This document shows, piece after piece, positions 25,688-35,359 of a stretch of DNA of 62,292 nucleotides; position 1 is the first letter of the stretch, and every line of letters starts with the position of its first letter. Origin of the DNA: Bacilli bacterium (lineage in GTDB: Bacteria; Bacillota_I; Bacilli_A; RFN20; CAG-631); the NCBI GenBank assembly GCA_900754115.1, contig CAAEBM010000017.1, positions 1-62,292 of the forward strand. Reading direction: 5' to 3'. Below the pieces are notes generated by a model. It worked only from the letters and a program-made list of their open reading frames with translations, was not told the origin of the DNA and searched no databases. The translations under genes and the position numbers were made by a program.

Positions 25688-27377
25688 AAAATGGATTCCA
25701 GTTTTAGCTAGTGCGCTTTTAATCTTGACAGGATGTAAAAAAACAGATGTTTCTAAAGGGCATGATGAATATGGAATTATGCCAGAGTTAAATTATACTG
25801 GAAATTTAGATATTTTAGTTTACATTCAAGGAATGGATGGCGAATTTAAAGATATTGGTAGTGATAAAGTAGTAACTTCTGATTTAGTAGATGGGAATTT
25901 ACAAAAATATCATGCAGTTGCTAAGGAATTTAATAAGATTTATCCGAATATTAAAGTAAATTTGTTATATGATAATATAGATGATTATACTGAACGGGTA
26001 ATTGAATATCAAAGTTCTCACAACCAAAAATTACCTCATATCATGCATTTACCTGTAACGGTTCAAGAAGGATTAAGTAATGGTTATTGCGCTGATTTAT
26101 CAAAATATGATTATTTTAAATTATATAATGCTATAGATGAAAGTGTATTTGATTATTTCACTTTTGGTGACTTTGTAGCGGCAGTTCCATTTTATATTTA
26201 TCCTACAGGAATCTTTGTTAATACTGATATTTTAGAAAAAAATTATATTGAAACTAGCAATTTGATTGACAATTGGACGATTGATAATATGTTAGATTAT
26301 CTATCTACTATTGTTAGAGCTTCTGGAAGTTCCTCTAATATTGGTGGAACGGCTGTTTTATCAAATGATATGATTAACATTATTTCTAGCACAATTGATA
26401 AAACACTTTTAAATAATCAAACAGTCAACTTTAATACCAATGAAGTTATTACTTTGCTTGAAAAAGAAAATGAATTAGCACAATACTCTGTTTATGATTA
26501 TGCTACTTCATCCATTAAACCTCAATACGATCAAATTAAACCATGGTCTTACAATACGAATTTTATACAAGATGAATTATATGCTATGGAAATGAGTCGT
26601 TCTTATGCAGCTGCTTTATATTCACAAATGATTATAGAAGAAAATAAAGTTGGCTCATTTGATTTCATGCCTTTTCCAAAAGTAACAGATGATGAAGCAG
26701 AAGATTTTAAAATAGGAATGATTGCTGAAGGATTAGTTGTTGGTAATCAATGTCCTATTGATGCTGCAGGAAAACAAAACTGTACACAAGCAGATAAAGA
26801 TGCTGAAGAAGCAGCTGCAGCGTTTGCTTTATTCATGGCTGCAGATACGCGAGCAATTCAAAGTATGGCTACGACAAAATGGATGTATCAAAATGAGGAA
26901 CTTACAGGAAATTATGAATCTTTACCAGTCATAAAAAAAGATATCGTATATCCTTATAATGAAAACAAAACAAGTGCTTATGATGAAGAAACGTTTACAG
27001 ATGAAAATGTAACGTTAAACGATTATCAAATTCAATTAAATGCTTATAAGAAAATGACAGAAGCTTTTAATGAACAAAAGGGATTTCAAGAAATCTTAAG
27101 AATTTTTGAAGAAGAAAAAGAAAATTGTTATGCTTATAATACTATTCCTAGAAATGTTCCTTTAGCAACAGGTGGTCAAGAAGATATTTTAAAAGATTGG
27201 AATGATCGTTTTACTTCTTTTGGAGCTGTTGGATCAACTGGATGGGTTAGTTCTGTAACAAGTCAATTATCAACTTGGACTGAAACAGCTAATGAAAATA
27301 TTCAAAAAGCATGGAAACTTCTTCAAGATAGTGTAGATGATTGGTACGGAGAAGGCAATTTCAATATTTATAGTTAA
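25674..27377 (+). CDS. Lipoprotein, extracellular solute-binding protein, copy 2 (tandem paralogue)
   Basis: 567 residues from the ATG at 25674, which gives a proper lipoprotein signal (lipobox LILTGC, Cys21) and has GAAGGG upstream inside the previous gene; a start at 25614 would bury the signal. It aligns end to end with copy 1: LDILVYIQG versus IDVLLYIEG, GMIAEGLVVGNQCPIDAAG versus GMIAEGLTIGNQCPLDATG, and the WYGEG-type C-terminus, all pointing to tandem duplication. Ligand unknown; the divergence suggests different ligands. Confidence 0.82.
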   Translation: MFWHKKWIPVLASALLILTGCKKTDVSKGHDEYGIMPELNYTGNLDILVYIQGMDGEFKDIGSDKVVTSDLVDGNLQKYHAVAKEFNKIYPNIKVNLLYDNIDDYTERVIEYQSSHNQKLPHIMHLPVTVQEGLSNGYCADLSKYDYFKLYNAIDESVFDYFTFGDFVAAVPFYIYPTGIFVNTDILEKNYIETSNLIDNWTIDNMLDYLSTIVRASGSSSNIGGTAVLSNDMINIISSTIDKTLLNNQTVNFNTNEVITLLEKENELAQYSVYDYATSSIKPQYDQIKPWSYNTNFIQDELYAMEMSRSYAAALYSQMIIEENKVGSFDFMPFPKVTDDEAEDFKIGMIAEGLVVGNQCPIDAAGKQNCTQADKDAEEAAAAFALFMAADTRAIQSMATTKWMYQNEELTGNYESLPVIKKDIVYPYNENKTSAYDEETFTDENVTLNDYQIQLNAYKKMTEAFNEQKGFQEILRIFEEEKENCYAYNTIPRNVPLATGGQEDILKDWNDRFTSFGAVGSTGWVSSVTSQLSTWTETANENIQKAWKLLQDSVDDWYGEGNFNIYS

Positions 27378-27380
27378 AAT

Positions 27381-27410
27381 AAAAAATTCTAGTGAAAACT
27401 AGAATTTTTT
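27381..27410. terminator. Bidirectional terminator
   Basis: AAAAAATTCTAGT and ACTAGAATTTTTT arms with loop GAAA. Ends the lipoprotein operon on plus and degV on minus. Confidence 0.85.
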
Positions 27411-27414
27411 TGTT

Positions 27415-28263
27415 TTATACCTTTAAAACTAAGCCGACTCCAAAGGTTCCAGGACCGACGTGAGCACAGACATTAATAGACATTGGAGTAATATAAACAG
27501 GCATGTTTGGGAATTTTTCTTCAGCAGCTTTTTTAACTTCTTTGCATATTTTCATTGAATCAAATTCGATAATGTGGATTTCATACAAATCTAAATCTTT
27601 TACTTTTGCGAATTCTTCAAATGCAGAAAGATATGCTTTTCTCAAGGTTCGAGTAATTCCTTCTTTTTCAATACCATTAACTCCTAGTTTTAAAACCGGT
27701 TTAATTCCTAATAATCCTCCAATTGCGGCAACTGCAGGAGGAATTCTTCCCCCTCTTTTTAAATAAACCATCGTTTCAGGAACAAAACGGACGACTTCAG
27801 TTCCAATTCTTTTTTGTACTTGTTGAACTAATTCTTGTGGAGCTACACCTTCATTGTTTAATTTGACTGCATAGCGAACTAAATTGCCCATAAAAGAGCA
27901 TACAGATAATGAATCAACAATAATGACTTTGTCTCCATATTTTTCTTTACATAAATTTGTAAATAAAGAAGACATACTGCTTAATTTTGATGAAATTGTA
28001 AAATGAATTACAGTATCTGCATTAGATTCTTCAAAGATATGATCGAAGAAAGTTTCAATTTCCACAGGAGTTGGTGTAGATGTTGAAATGGATGCTTTAT
28101 TCTTCATCATTGTACATAGCGTTTCGTTATCAATCGTAACGCCATCATGATATTCTTTTGTGTCTACAATTACATTTAAAGGTAATACATAAATGCCTAA
28201 TTTTTGTGCTTCTTTTTTGCTAATACAAGCGGTTGTATCGCAAGATATAATAACTTTATTCAT
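27415..28263 (-). CDS. DegV family fatty-acid-binding protein
   Basis: 282 residues, the usual length. N-terminal VIISCDTTACISKKEAQKLGI, then STSTPTPVEIETFF, and the core RGGRIPPAVAAIGGLLGIKPVL, a family hallmark near residues 160-182. DegV/FakB proteins bind a fatty acid and present it to the FakA kinase for phosphorylation and use in phospholipids. No fakA is in the window, so the exact role is open. AAGGAGG precedes the ATG. A single-gene unit. Confidence 0.92.
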   Translation of the reverse strand: MNKVIISCDTTACISKKEAQKLGIYVLPLNVIVDTKEYHDGVTIDNETLCTMMKNKASISTSTPTPVEIETFFDHIFEESNADTVIHFTISSKLSSMSSLFTNLCKEKYGDKVIIVDSLSVCSFMGNLVRYAVKLNNEGVAPQELVQQVQKRIGTEVVRFVPETMVYLKRGGRIPPAVAAIGGLLGIKPVLKLGVNGIEKEGITRTLRKAYLSAFEEFAKVKDLDLYEIHIIEFDSMKICKEVKKAAEEKFPNMPVYITPMSINVCAHVGPGTFGVGLVLKV

Positions 28264-28377
28264 AAGGAATACCTCCTTTTTAGATTATACTATTAAGAAA
28301 AAAAAAAAGCAACAAATGCTTTCGTTGGTCATATTCGTCATTTTATGATAATATTAATATTGAAGAAGGTGGATGGA

Positions 28378-29283
28378 ATGATTGAAAAAATATTAGCCAT
28401 GGATATTGGTGGCACGAGTATAAAACTAGCTATTGTAGAAGAAGATCGCATTCTTAAATTTACTTCCTACAAAAACATTTGGAAAAATAAGCAAGATCAA
28501 TTCATTGAAGATTTAAAGGAAATCCTTAAAAAATGGATAAAAGAATATCAAATTACAAAATTAGGAATTGGATGCCCTGGAGATATAAAAGATGATGTCG
28601 TTTTATTTGCAGCAAATTTAAAATGGAAAGACTTTCACATTGTAGAACAATTACATCAAATTTTTCCTGAACTATCGATAAAAATAGCGAATGATGGACA
28701 AGCCGCTACTTTGGCCGAAATGAATTATGGTTTATTAAAAGGAGTAGAAAACGGAATTTTTATTGTCTTTGGAAGAGGAGTAGGGGGCTCGTTAATTATA
28801 AATCATCAAATTTATAAAGGTTCCAACCAAAGAGGAGGAAATTTTGGTCATATGGTTATTAAAGGACCAAAAGCTAGAAAGTGTAATTGTGGAAGAAAAG
28901 GTTGTTTTGAAACTTATGCGAGTGTAGCAGGATTAATTCAAACGATCAAAGAAACCAATTACCGCAGTGGTCAAAATATTCCTTTAGGGAAATTGGGAGG
29001 ATTAAGAGTTTCGGAATTAGCTAATAATCAAAATCCCATTGTTTTAAAAGCGATTCAACAATGGAATCGAGATATTGCTGAAAGTATTTTAAGTCTAACG
29101 TTAATTATTGATCCTAGTCATATTGTGTTGGCTGGAGGAATTACAGAAAGCCGTTTAATTGATCTCAATGAAATTAAAAATAAACTTGATGAACAAGGGT
29201 TTCATCAAGTTGTTGTAGAAATTTCTAAATTTAAAGGAAAAGCAGGAGTTGTTGGTGCCGCTTCCTTATTTAAGGAAAACTAA
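28378..29283 (+). CDS. ROK family sugar kinase (glucokinase-like)
   Basis: 301 residues from the ATG at 28378, which has GAAGGTGG upstream and is better than the upstream in-frame 28345 start. ATP-binding MDIGGTSIKLAIV at the N-terminus, the GRGVGGSLI loop, and the zinc motif CNCGRKGCFE (about 167-176) define ROK kinases. There is no DNA-binding domain, so it is a kinase rather than a repressor. The likely substrate is glucose or a related hexose, perhaps linked to sugar uptake by the lipoproteins nearby, an inference only. Its stop overlaps the holA stop on the other strand. Confidence 0.9.
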   Translation: MIEKILAMDIGGTSIKLAIVEEDRILKFTSYKNIWKNKQDQFIEDLKEILKKWIKEYQITKLGIGCPGDIKDDVVLFAANLKWKDFHIVEQLHQIFPELSIKIANDGQAATLAEMNYGLLKGVENGIFIVFGRGVGGSLIINHQIYKGSNQRGGNFGHMVIKGPKARKCNCGRKGCFETYASVAGLIQTIKETNYRSGQNIPLGKLGGLRVSELANNQNPIVLKAIQQWNRDIAESILSLTLIIDPSHIVLAGGITESRLIDLNEIKNKLDEQGFHQVVVEISKFKGKAGVVGAASLFKEN

Positions 29284-30230
29284 TCTGCCATTAAAAATAT
29301 TTCAAAATCAACATAACGATCTTTGATTCCTTTTTTGATACTGGAATCTAAATCAGCTAATTTTACCAATTTATCCTTAATTTCTTTAAAAGTAAACTGA
29401 CGACAATTTTCTAAAGCTACTTTTATTCGATAAGGATGAGCATTTAATTCATTTGCAATTTGTTCATTGCTATAACGTTCATTTTTTAATATTTTAACTT
29501 GTAATAAAAACCGAAACTGTTTTGCTAATAAAGCAATCAATTGAATAGGCTCGGTTTTTATTTTTTTTAAATCGGTATATAGTTGCATGGCTTTTTTCTT
29601 TTCTTTTTTTAATAATGCATTAGAAAGATCAAAGACATTATCTTCTAAAGGTCTAGAAACTAATTGATCCACACTTTGATAATCTAAATGCTGACCATAT
29701 AAAGAAAGTTTGGTAATTTCTTTTTCTAAAGTAGAAACATCTGTACAACGATTTAAAAATAACAAAAAAGCATCAGGGTCAAAAGAAAGATTTAATTTAT
29801 CTTTTAAAGTTATCGCATAGGCTTTTAAATCTTCTGGGGATTCAAATAGTAAATTTTGAACTTGACAATATTTTTTTACCATTTGAAAATTTTTATTTTT
29901 TGGAAAGTAATAATTCGTTTGACATAAAATTACAAAAATGCTTTGTTGATTAGGATTTTTTAAATATTCTTCTAATAAAGAAATGGGATTATCAAAAGGT
30001 AACTTTTTCTTTTCATCACTGAAAAAATAAGGATTTTTAACGATGACAACTTTTTTATCTGAGTTAAAGGAAGGGGTTTGTAATTGATCTATAATTTCTG
30101 CAAAAGGAGAAGTTTCAAAGTCTAAATAGATACAATTAAAATCATCTTTAAATTCGAGTGTATCATTAATAATTTGATTTAAAGCAGATTTTAACAATAA
30201 AGATGGGTCACTGATTAACAAATAATTCAT
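29280..30230 (-). CDS. holA: DNA polymerase III subunit delta
   Basis: 316 residues. AAA-like clamp-loader subunit: the N-terminal half shows ISDPSLLLKSALNQI and the middle LFLNRCTDVSTLEKEITKLSLY; the C-terminal helical collar is intact. Walker A is degenerate, normal for delta. It opens the beta clamp. It follows comEC, the common Bacillus order comEA-comEC-holA. AAGGAGGG precedes ATG. Its stop is shared in overlap with the convergent ROK gene. Confidence 0.92.
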   Translation of the reverse strand: MNYLLISDPSLLLKSALNQIINDTLEFKDDFNCIYLDFETSPFAEIIDQLQTPSFNSDKKVVIVKNPYFFSDEKKKLPFDNPISLLEEYLKNPNQQSIFVILCQTNYYFPKNKNFQMVKKYCQVQNLLFESPEDLKAYAITLKDKLNLSFDPDAFLLFLNRCTDVSTLEKEITKLSLYGQHLDYQSVDQLVSRPLEDNVFDLSNALLKKEKKKAMQLYTDLKKIKTEPIQLIALLAKQFRFLLQVKILKNERYSNEQIANELNAHPYRIKVALENCRQFTFKEIKDKLVKLADLDSSIKKGIKDRYVDFEIFLMAD

Positions 30231-30259
30231 ATCTAAGCCCTCCTTTTTTTATTATATCA

Positions 30260-32314
30260 TTATTTTGCTGTTTTGATATAATAAAAATGGTAGCGATAAG
30301 AAATCATAATTCCTCCGTGAATGTTTGTTTGATAGATTATAATGTTTTGATTTTTAAGTCGTTGGATGACTTCTTTAGAAGGATGACCATAAAAATTATT
30401 GCCAACGCTGATAATCGCTATTTTAGGTTGAATAAATTCTAAAAAATTTTCGCTAGTAGAGGTTTTACTTCCATGATGAGCAACTTTTAAAATATCAACT
30501 GGCAAGGTAGAATAATGCGCTATAATTTTTTGTTCTACGGTCTTATCAATATCTCCTGTAAATAAGAAATTCAAATTAGCAATTTTGCCATATAATACAA
30601 TACTTTGATTATTTGAATCAGCATATAGATGAGAAAATTGATTGATATTTTTTAAAGAAATAGAACCAAGCTTCACTTCTTTAACAAAAGGATTATCAAT
30701 CACTTTTTTTATAATAAATTGTTTTTTTAATGAAGGATAAGCTCCATTGTGATCATAGTCATCATGCGAAAGGACAAGAAGGTCGATTTGTTTAATGCCA
30801 TAATATTCTAAATAGGGAATAATTTTTTTAGAAGCGATGTCGTAATTTTTTATTCCACCTGTATCAATCATCATGACTCCTTGTCCCCATTTTACTTGAA
30901 TAATTGCACAATCTCCTTGATAAACATCTAAAAATGTCACTTGGTCATAAGGATGAAAAAGATTTTTGTGATAATTTAAAAATAAAATGAGAAGAATAGA
31001 ACTAAAATAGAATAAAAAAGCACGAATATTCTTTTTTTCCAACGATAATAAAATAAAAAATAAAACTACATAATAGATAATAATGAAAAAATTAGAAGGT
31101 TTTCCAAAAATGAGAAGTTGAGTGTGATTTGCAAAAGATATAATGCTTTTAAAAAACAATTTATAAATAAAACTAAAGAGATTTCCATTTAAAAAAGATA
31201 ACCCAATTGAAAAAAAGGAAAGAATAAATAAAATTAAAACGATGGGAGAAAGAAGAATATTACTAAAAAAACTGATAAAGTTTACCTTATAATTAATGGA
31301 AAGTTGAATGGGAATTAAAGTCATAAAAGCAATAAAGGACATGAAAAGAGATTGTGTTATTTTTCCTTTATCTTTCAATATATTTTTAGAAAGAATCAGT
31401 ACAAAAGTTAGACTATAACTCATAATAAAAGATAGATTAAAGATTTTTAAAGGTTCTAAAAGGAATAAACAAAATCCACTGAGAGCAAGTGAATCTAAAG
31501 ACGAAAATCGTTTCTTTTTATCTAAATAGGGAAAAAGTAAACAAAAAAATGCACGAAAAGCACTAATAGAAAAATTCAATAAATAAAGATAAAAAAATAA
31601 AATTAAAAAAGTCACAATAAAAGCTTTGTCTTTTAGCAAAAAAGATAAAATTTTATTGAAAAAATGAAATAAAAACACAAAATGAAATCCAGATACGACA
31701 AAAAGATGCAAAGCATTAATTTGCAATAATGATTCATAAGCTAAAGGATAGGTATATCGATCATTAAACAAAAGTAAAGAAACAAATGAACGACTTTCGT
31801 TTGATAATTTAGATACTAGACTATCCGTTATTTTTAAAGATAAAGGTTTATTTCGTTTTAATATTTTTAAATGAAAAACATTTTCAAATTGATAATAGAT
31901 TCGATTGTTTTTTAAATAATTTTGAAATTCAAAACCAACTAATTGACTATCTTTTTCAACTTTTTTTAAATTCGCTTCAAACGATAAAATATCATTAGGA
32001 TAAAATGTTTTTTCTTGATTATAAAGTAAAATCAACTTTTTTTGATATTGTACAATACAATAAGTTTGTTTTACTTCTTTTACCTGAACTTCATATTTTT
32101 GATAAGTAGTAGAGAGGTGGTAAGAAAAGTTTGGTTTATAAAAACAAAAAAATAAAAAGCATCCAGCCAAAATGACTGTAGGTTGAATGCTTGATTTTTT
32201 ATAGGTATACAAAGCTAATAAAATCCAAAGTCCTATGAATAGTACTTGCTTTGTATTAATAAAAAGAATACCTAAGCATGATGAAAGAAAAAATAAAAAG
32301 TAATAGCCTTTCAT
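30260..32314 (-). CDS. comEC: Competence DNA channel ComEC
   Basis: 684 residues, a little short for the family. It has about ten membrane helices with the ComEC domain (HLFVVSGFHF, a signature motif near residues 204-213), an N-terminal soluble domain near 85-155, and a C-terminal metallo-beta-lactamase-like domain from about 455 on with LSHDDYDHNG (HxDxDH) and VAHHGSKTSTSE. It conducts single-stranded DNA into the cell. The start overlaps the comEA TGA stop as ATGA. Confidence 0.94.
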   Translation of the reverse strand: MKGYYFLFFLSSCLGILFINTKQVLFIGLWILLALYTYKKSSIQPTVILAGCFLFFCFYKPNFSYHLSTTYQKYEVQVKEVKQTYCIVQYQKKLILLYNQEKTFYPNDILSFEANLKKVEKDSQLVGFEFQNYLKNNRIYYQFENVFHLKILKRNKPLSLKITDSLVSKLSNESRSFVSLLLFNDRYTYPLAYESLLQINALHLFVVSGFHFVFLFHFFNKILSFLLKDKAFIVTFLILFFYLYLLNFSISAFRAFFCLLFPYLDKKKRFSSLDSLALSGFCLFLLEPLKIFNLSFIMSYSLTFVLILSKNILKDKGKITQSLFMSFIAFMTLIPIQLSINYKVNFISFFSNILLSPIVLILFILSFFSIGLSFLNGNLFSFIYKLFFKSIISFANHTQLLIFGKPSNFFIIIYYVVLFFILLSLEKKNIRAFLFYFSSILLILFLNYHKNLFHPYDQVTFLDVYQGDCAIIQVKWGQGVMMIDTGGIKNYDIASKKIIPYLEYYGIKQIDLLVLSHDDYDHNGAYPSLKKQFIIKKVIDNPFVKEVKLGSISLKNINQFSHLYADSNNQSIVLYGKIANLNFLFTGDIDKTVEQKIIAHYSTLPVDILKVAHHGSKTSTSENFLEFIQPKIAIISVGNNFYGHPSKEVIQRLKNQNIIIYQTNIHGGIMISYRYHFYYIKTAK

Positions 32315-32829
32315 AAAATAATGAAATCACGGATTTTTGAAAATACCTTTGTACCTATTCCTTGAACATCCATTAATTGTTCTAGATAAGAAAAAGTACC
32401 GATTTCATTTCGATATTGAATGATTCGATTAGCTAAAGTAAGACCAATGTTTGGAATTTCTTGTAATTCTTCTACATCTGCAGAATTAATAGAAATTTTA
32501 GTTTCATTTGATACTTTTGGAATATAGATACTTAAATCGGTTTCTAAAACTAAATAAAGATTAAAAGCATCATAGTCCGTATCGGTTAATACTCCGCCAG
32601 CTAGTTCCAAAGCTGATTCTAAAAAAGATCCACTTTCAAGAACATAACTACCTGGTTTACTTACATTGCCACTTAATGTAATTTTAATATTTTCTTCTTG
32701 CATATTGATTTCTTCAGATAAACCTTCTTGATTTAAACTGGCATAAAAAGATGCTTTATTTTTTTCTATCATTTGTAATCCAGAAATGACTGTAAAAACA
32801 AAAATAACCACTCCTATAATTACCTTCAT
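32311..32829 (-). CDS. comEA: Competence DNA receptor ComEA
   Basis: 172 residues. Membrane anchor at about 3-20, an SLBB-like domain at about 48-100 (TLSGNVSKPGSYVLESGSFL), and a C-terminal double helix-hairpin-helix (INSADVEELQEIPNIG...VQGIG) that binds double-stranded DNA. It works with ComEC in transformation. GGAGGG precedes the ATG. No ComFA, ComG pilus or ComK is in view, so competence cannot be claimed. Confidence 0.94.
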   Translation of the reverse strand: MKVIIGVVIFVFTVISGLQMIEKNKASFYASLNQEGLSEEINMQEENIKITLSGNVSKPGSYVLESGSFLESALELAGGVLTDTDYDAFNLYLVLETDLSIYIPKVSNETKISINSADVEELQEIPNIGLTLANRIIQYRNEIGTFSYLEQLMDVQGIGTKVFSKIRDFIIL

Positions 32830-32875
32830 TTTATCCCTCCAGTAATATAGTAGTGGTTCAAATTAAAAAAACTCT

Positions 32876-33355
32876 TTAATTAACTGATTTTATAATAATT
32901 TTATAAGGAATTTCACTGAGCACTTCAATTTCTTTATTAGTGATTTCTTTTCCTAATAAAGCTACTCCTAAAGCTGATTCATTTGAAATTTTGCCGCTTA
33001 ATGGGTCGGCTTCCACAGAACCAACAATCGTATATGTGTATTCTTCATTGTCTGATAAGTCTAAAAAAGTGACTGTAGAACCCATGTGAATCTTTTTTTG
33101 TTTCTTTCCTTTTTCATCATCAATAATTTGAACATTAGCTAAAATGTGTTCAATTTGTTTGATTCTTGCTTCTACTTCGGCTTGATGAGCACGAGCAGCA
33201 TCGTAATCAGCATTTTCTGATAAGTCCCCTTGAGCTCTTGCTTCTTGTAAATCTTTAATGACGCTTGGACGAACGACGTCAATTAAATTTCTAAATTCTT
33301 CTTGTAATTCTTCTACACCTTTTTTTGTTAAAAATATTTTTTCAGTTTCGACCAT
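32876..33355 (-). CDS. greA: Transcription elongation factor GreA
   Basis: 159 residues from the ATG at 33355; a GTG at 33364 belongs to the GAGGTG ribosome site. N-terminal coiled coil with the tip motif QGDLSENADYDAAR and a C-terminal FKBP-like domain. It rescues backtracked RNA polymerase by stimulating transcript cleavage. Single gene between ABC-F and comEA. Confidence 0.95.
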   Translation of the reverse strand: MVETEKIFLTKKGVEELQEEFRNLIDVVRPSVIKDLQEARAQGDLSENADYDAARAHQAEVEARIKQIEHILANVQIIDDEKGKKQKKIHMGSTVTFLDLSDNEEYTYTIVGSVEADPLSGKISNESALGVALLGKEITNKEIEVLSEIPYKIIIKSVN

Positions 33356-33448
33356 TTTATTCACCTCATTGAATATCTAATTTATTATATCGTATTTTAA
33401 TGAAAAAATAAACCACTTATTCCTTTTTCAAAGGAATTATCATAAATT

Positions 33449-35311
33449 TTAAGATTCTTTTTCTAACTTTATTAACAAATCGTGTAATTCCAATTCAATT
33501 TGTTCTATGTTTTCTTGTAATTCACGATATTGAAGCCAATCATAAGCAGCTTCTTCATCATTCATTTTATCTTGTAATACTTTTAATTCTTCTTCTTTTT
33601 TTAGAATTTGTTTTTCTATTTTTTCAATTTCTTTTTTATTCTCTTTTTTTAACGAAACATTAGGAATTTCTTTTTTTTCTATTTTCTTGTTTTTTAAACC
33701 ATATGAAAAATGATTGTTTTCCAATTGATGTAAAGATAGAAAATCTTGATAATTACCTGATTCAATCAACCATTTTTTATCTTGTAAATAAACGATTTTA
33801 TTAGCCACTCGATTGATAAAATAACGATCATGACTGACCATGATAATCGTACCTTGGTAATCCTCTAAAATATCGGCTAAAACTTCTTTAGTTGTGAAAT
33901 CTAAATGATTTGTTGGTTCATCTAAATAAAGAATTTGATAATTTTTAAGAGAAATTAAAGCAAAAATAAGACGAACTTTTTCTCCACCACTTAATTGTTC
34001 TACTTTTTTAAAAACATCGTCTTCTACGAATAAAAAGCGTCCTAATAAAGAGCGAATTTCTGTATTAGTCATCAGTGGGAAAGATTCATGAATGGTGTCA
34101 AATAAAGTAAAAGAAGGATCTAAAATTTCTTGGTTTTGATCAAAATAAAAACAATTTAAATCACGAATATCTTCGTTTTCTCCACTTAATTTATGTGCAT
34201 TGGTTCTCAAACATTGAAGTAAAGTAGTTTTTCCACTTCCATTTTGACCCATTACACAAATTTTATCTTGATTGTAAATATCGATTGTAAGAGGTTCAGC
34301 TAAAGGAATATCATATCCAAAAGTTAAATTTTTAGTTTTATGTAACAAAATTTTTTCTTCTAAATCAGATTGAAAGTTACTTTTTATTTTTCTTTTCTTT
34401 AACTTTGGTTTTTCAATTTTCTCCATTTTCTTTAATTTCAATTCTAAGGAAGCAGCAAACGAAGTTTTTGTAGGTTTTGGTTTAAATTTTCGAATTAACA
34501 TTTCATATCGTTTGATTTCTTTTTCTTGTAATTGAAATTGTTTTAACTGTTGCTCATAGCGCAATACTTTTTCTTGACTATAATAAGTATAATTTCCAGG
34601 ATAAAGACTACATTGATGATTTTCAATTTCAATGATTTTGTCGACTAAATTATCCATAAAAACGCGGTCATGAGTGACAATTAATATCGTTCCTGAATAT
34701 GATTTTAAGTATTTTTCTAACCATTCTATCATTACTAAATCCAAATGGTTTGTTGGTTCGTCTAGTAATAATAAATTTGGCTTTTTTAAAAGTAATTTTA
34801 CAAAACTAGCTCTTGTTTTTTCTCCACCAGAAAAAGAACTAATTTTTCTTTGATAAAAAGAAGCATTAAAACCAAATTTGTTTAACAAGGTTTCAATTTG
34901 GAATCGATATTCATATCCACCTAAAAATCGATATTTTTCTTCTAATAAAGCATATTGATGAATATCTTTTTCTAATGACTCATTAGAAATTTTAATAAGT
35001 AACTGCTCCATTTCTTTTTCTATAGATTTGAGTTGTGCAAAAGCAGTTTCCATTTCTTCCATTAAAGTATTATTTGGATTAGAAATGACTTCTTGAGAAA
35101 GATATCCAATCGTAGTATGAGGATCAATATAAATATTTCCACTATCTTTATCAATTTGTTTAGTAATAATTTTTAAAAGCGTGGATTTTCCCTCGCCATT
35201 ATCTCCTACTATAGCAACTTTATCATTTTTTTGAATAGAAAAACTGACATGTGACAAAACAACTTTATCTTTATAGCTTTTATTGATATCGTTTAAACTT
35301 AATATGGCCAT
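33449..35311 (-). CDS. ABC-F family ATPase (YdiF-like)
   Basis: 620 residues with two ABC domains, no membrane segments. Walker A GDNGEGKST and GQNGSGKTT, signatures SSFSGGEKTR and EQLSGGEKVR, and Walker B LLLLDEPTNHLDL and ILYLDEPTNHLDF. A linker rich in basic residues (about 235-325) and a C-terminal coiled coil (about 545-615) resemble Bacillus YdiF. ABC-F proteins act on the ribosome, some giving antibiotic protection; no evidence for resistance here. Preceded by the msmX terminator. Confidence 0.9.
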   Translation of the reverse strand: MAILSLNDINKSYKDKVVLSHVSFSIQKNDKVAIVGDNGEGKSTLLKIITKQIDKDSGNIYIDPHTTIGYLSQEVISNPNNTLMEEMETAFAQLKSIEKEMEQLLIKISNESLEKDIHQYALLEEKYRFLGGYEYRFQIETLLNKFGFNASFYQRKISSFSGGEKTRASFVKLLLKKPNLLLLDEPTNHLDLVMIEWLEKYLKSYSGTILIVTHDRVFMDNLVDKIIEIENHQCSLYPGNYTYYSQEKVLRYEQQLKQFQLQEKEIKRYEMLIRKFKPKPTKTSFAASLELKLKKMEKIEKPKLKKRKIKSNFQSDLEEKILLHKTKNLTFGYDIPLAEPLTIDIYNQDKICVMGQNGSGKTTLLQCLRTNAHKLSGENEDIRDLNCFYFDQNQEILDPSFTLFDTIHESFPLMTNTEIRSLLGRFLFVEDDVFKKVEQLSGGEKVRLIFALISLKNYQILYLDEPTNHLDFTTKEVLADILEDYQGTIIMVSHDRYFINRVANKIVYLQDKKWLIESGNYQDFLSLHQLENNHFSYGLKNKKIEKKEIPNVSLKKENKKEIEKIEKQILKKEEELKVLQDKMNDEEAAYDWLQYRELQENIEQIELELHDLLIKLEKES

Positions 35312-35327
35312 GATATCACCTACCTTT

Positions 35328-35354
35328 AAAAAAAGGCAATTTTCATTGCCTTTT
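35328..35354 (-). terminator. Terminator of the MsmX-type ATPase gene
   Basis: AAAAAAAGGCAAT and ATTGCCTTTT arms with a 4-nt loop. On minus the stem is followed by a T run. Confidence 0.8.
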
Positions 35355-35359
35355 ACTTT

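Noticed and set aside
33420..33447. ATTCCTTT/AAAGGAAT hairpin between greA and the ABC-F gene.
   Set aside because: It lacks a proper T run on either strand, so I did not annotate it as a terminator.
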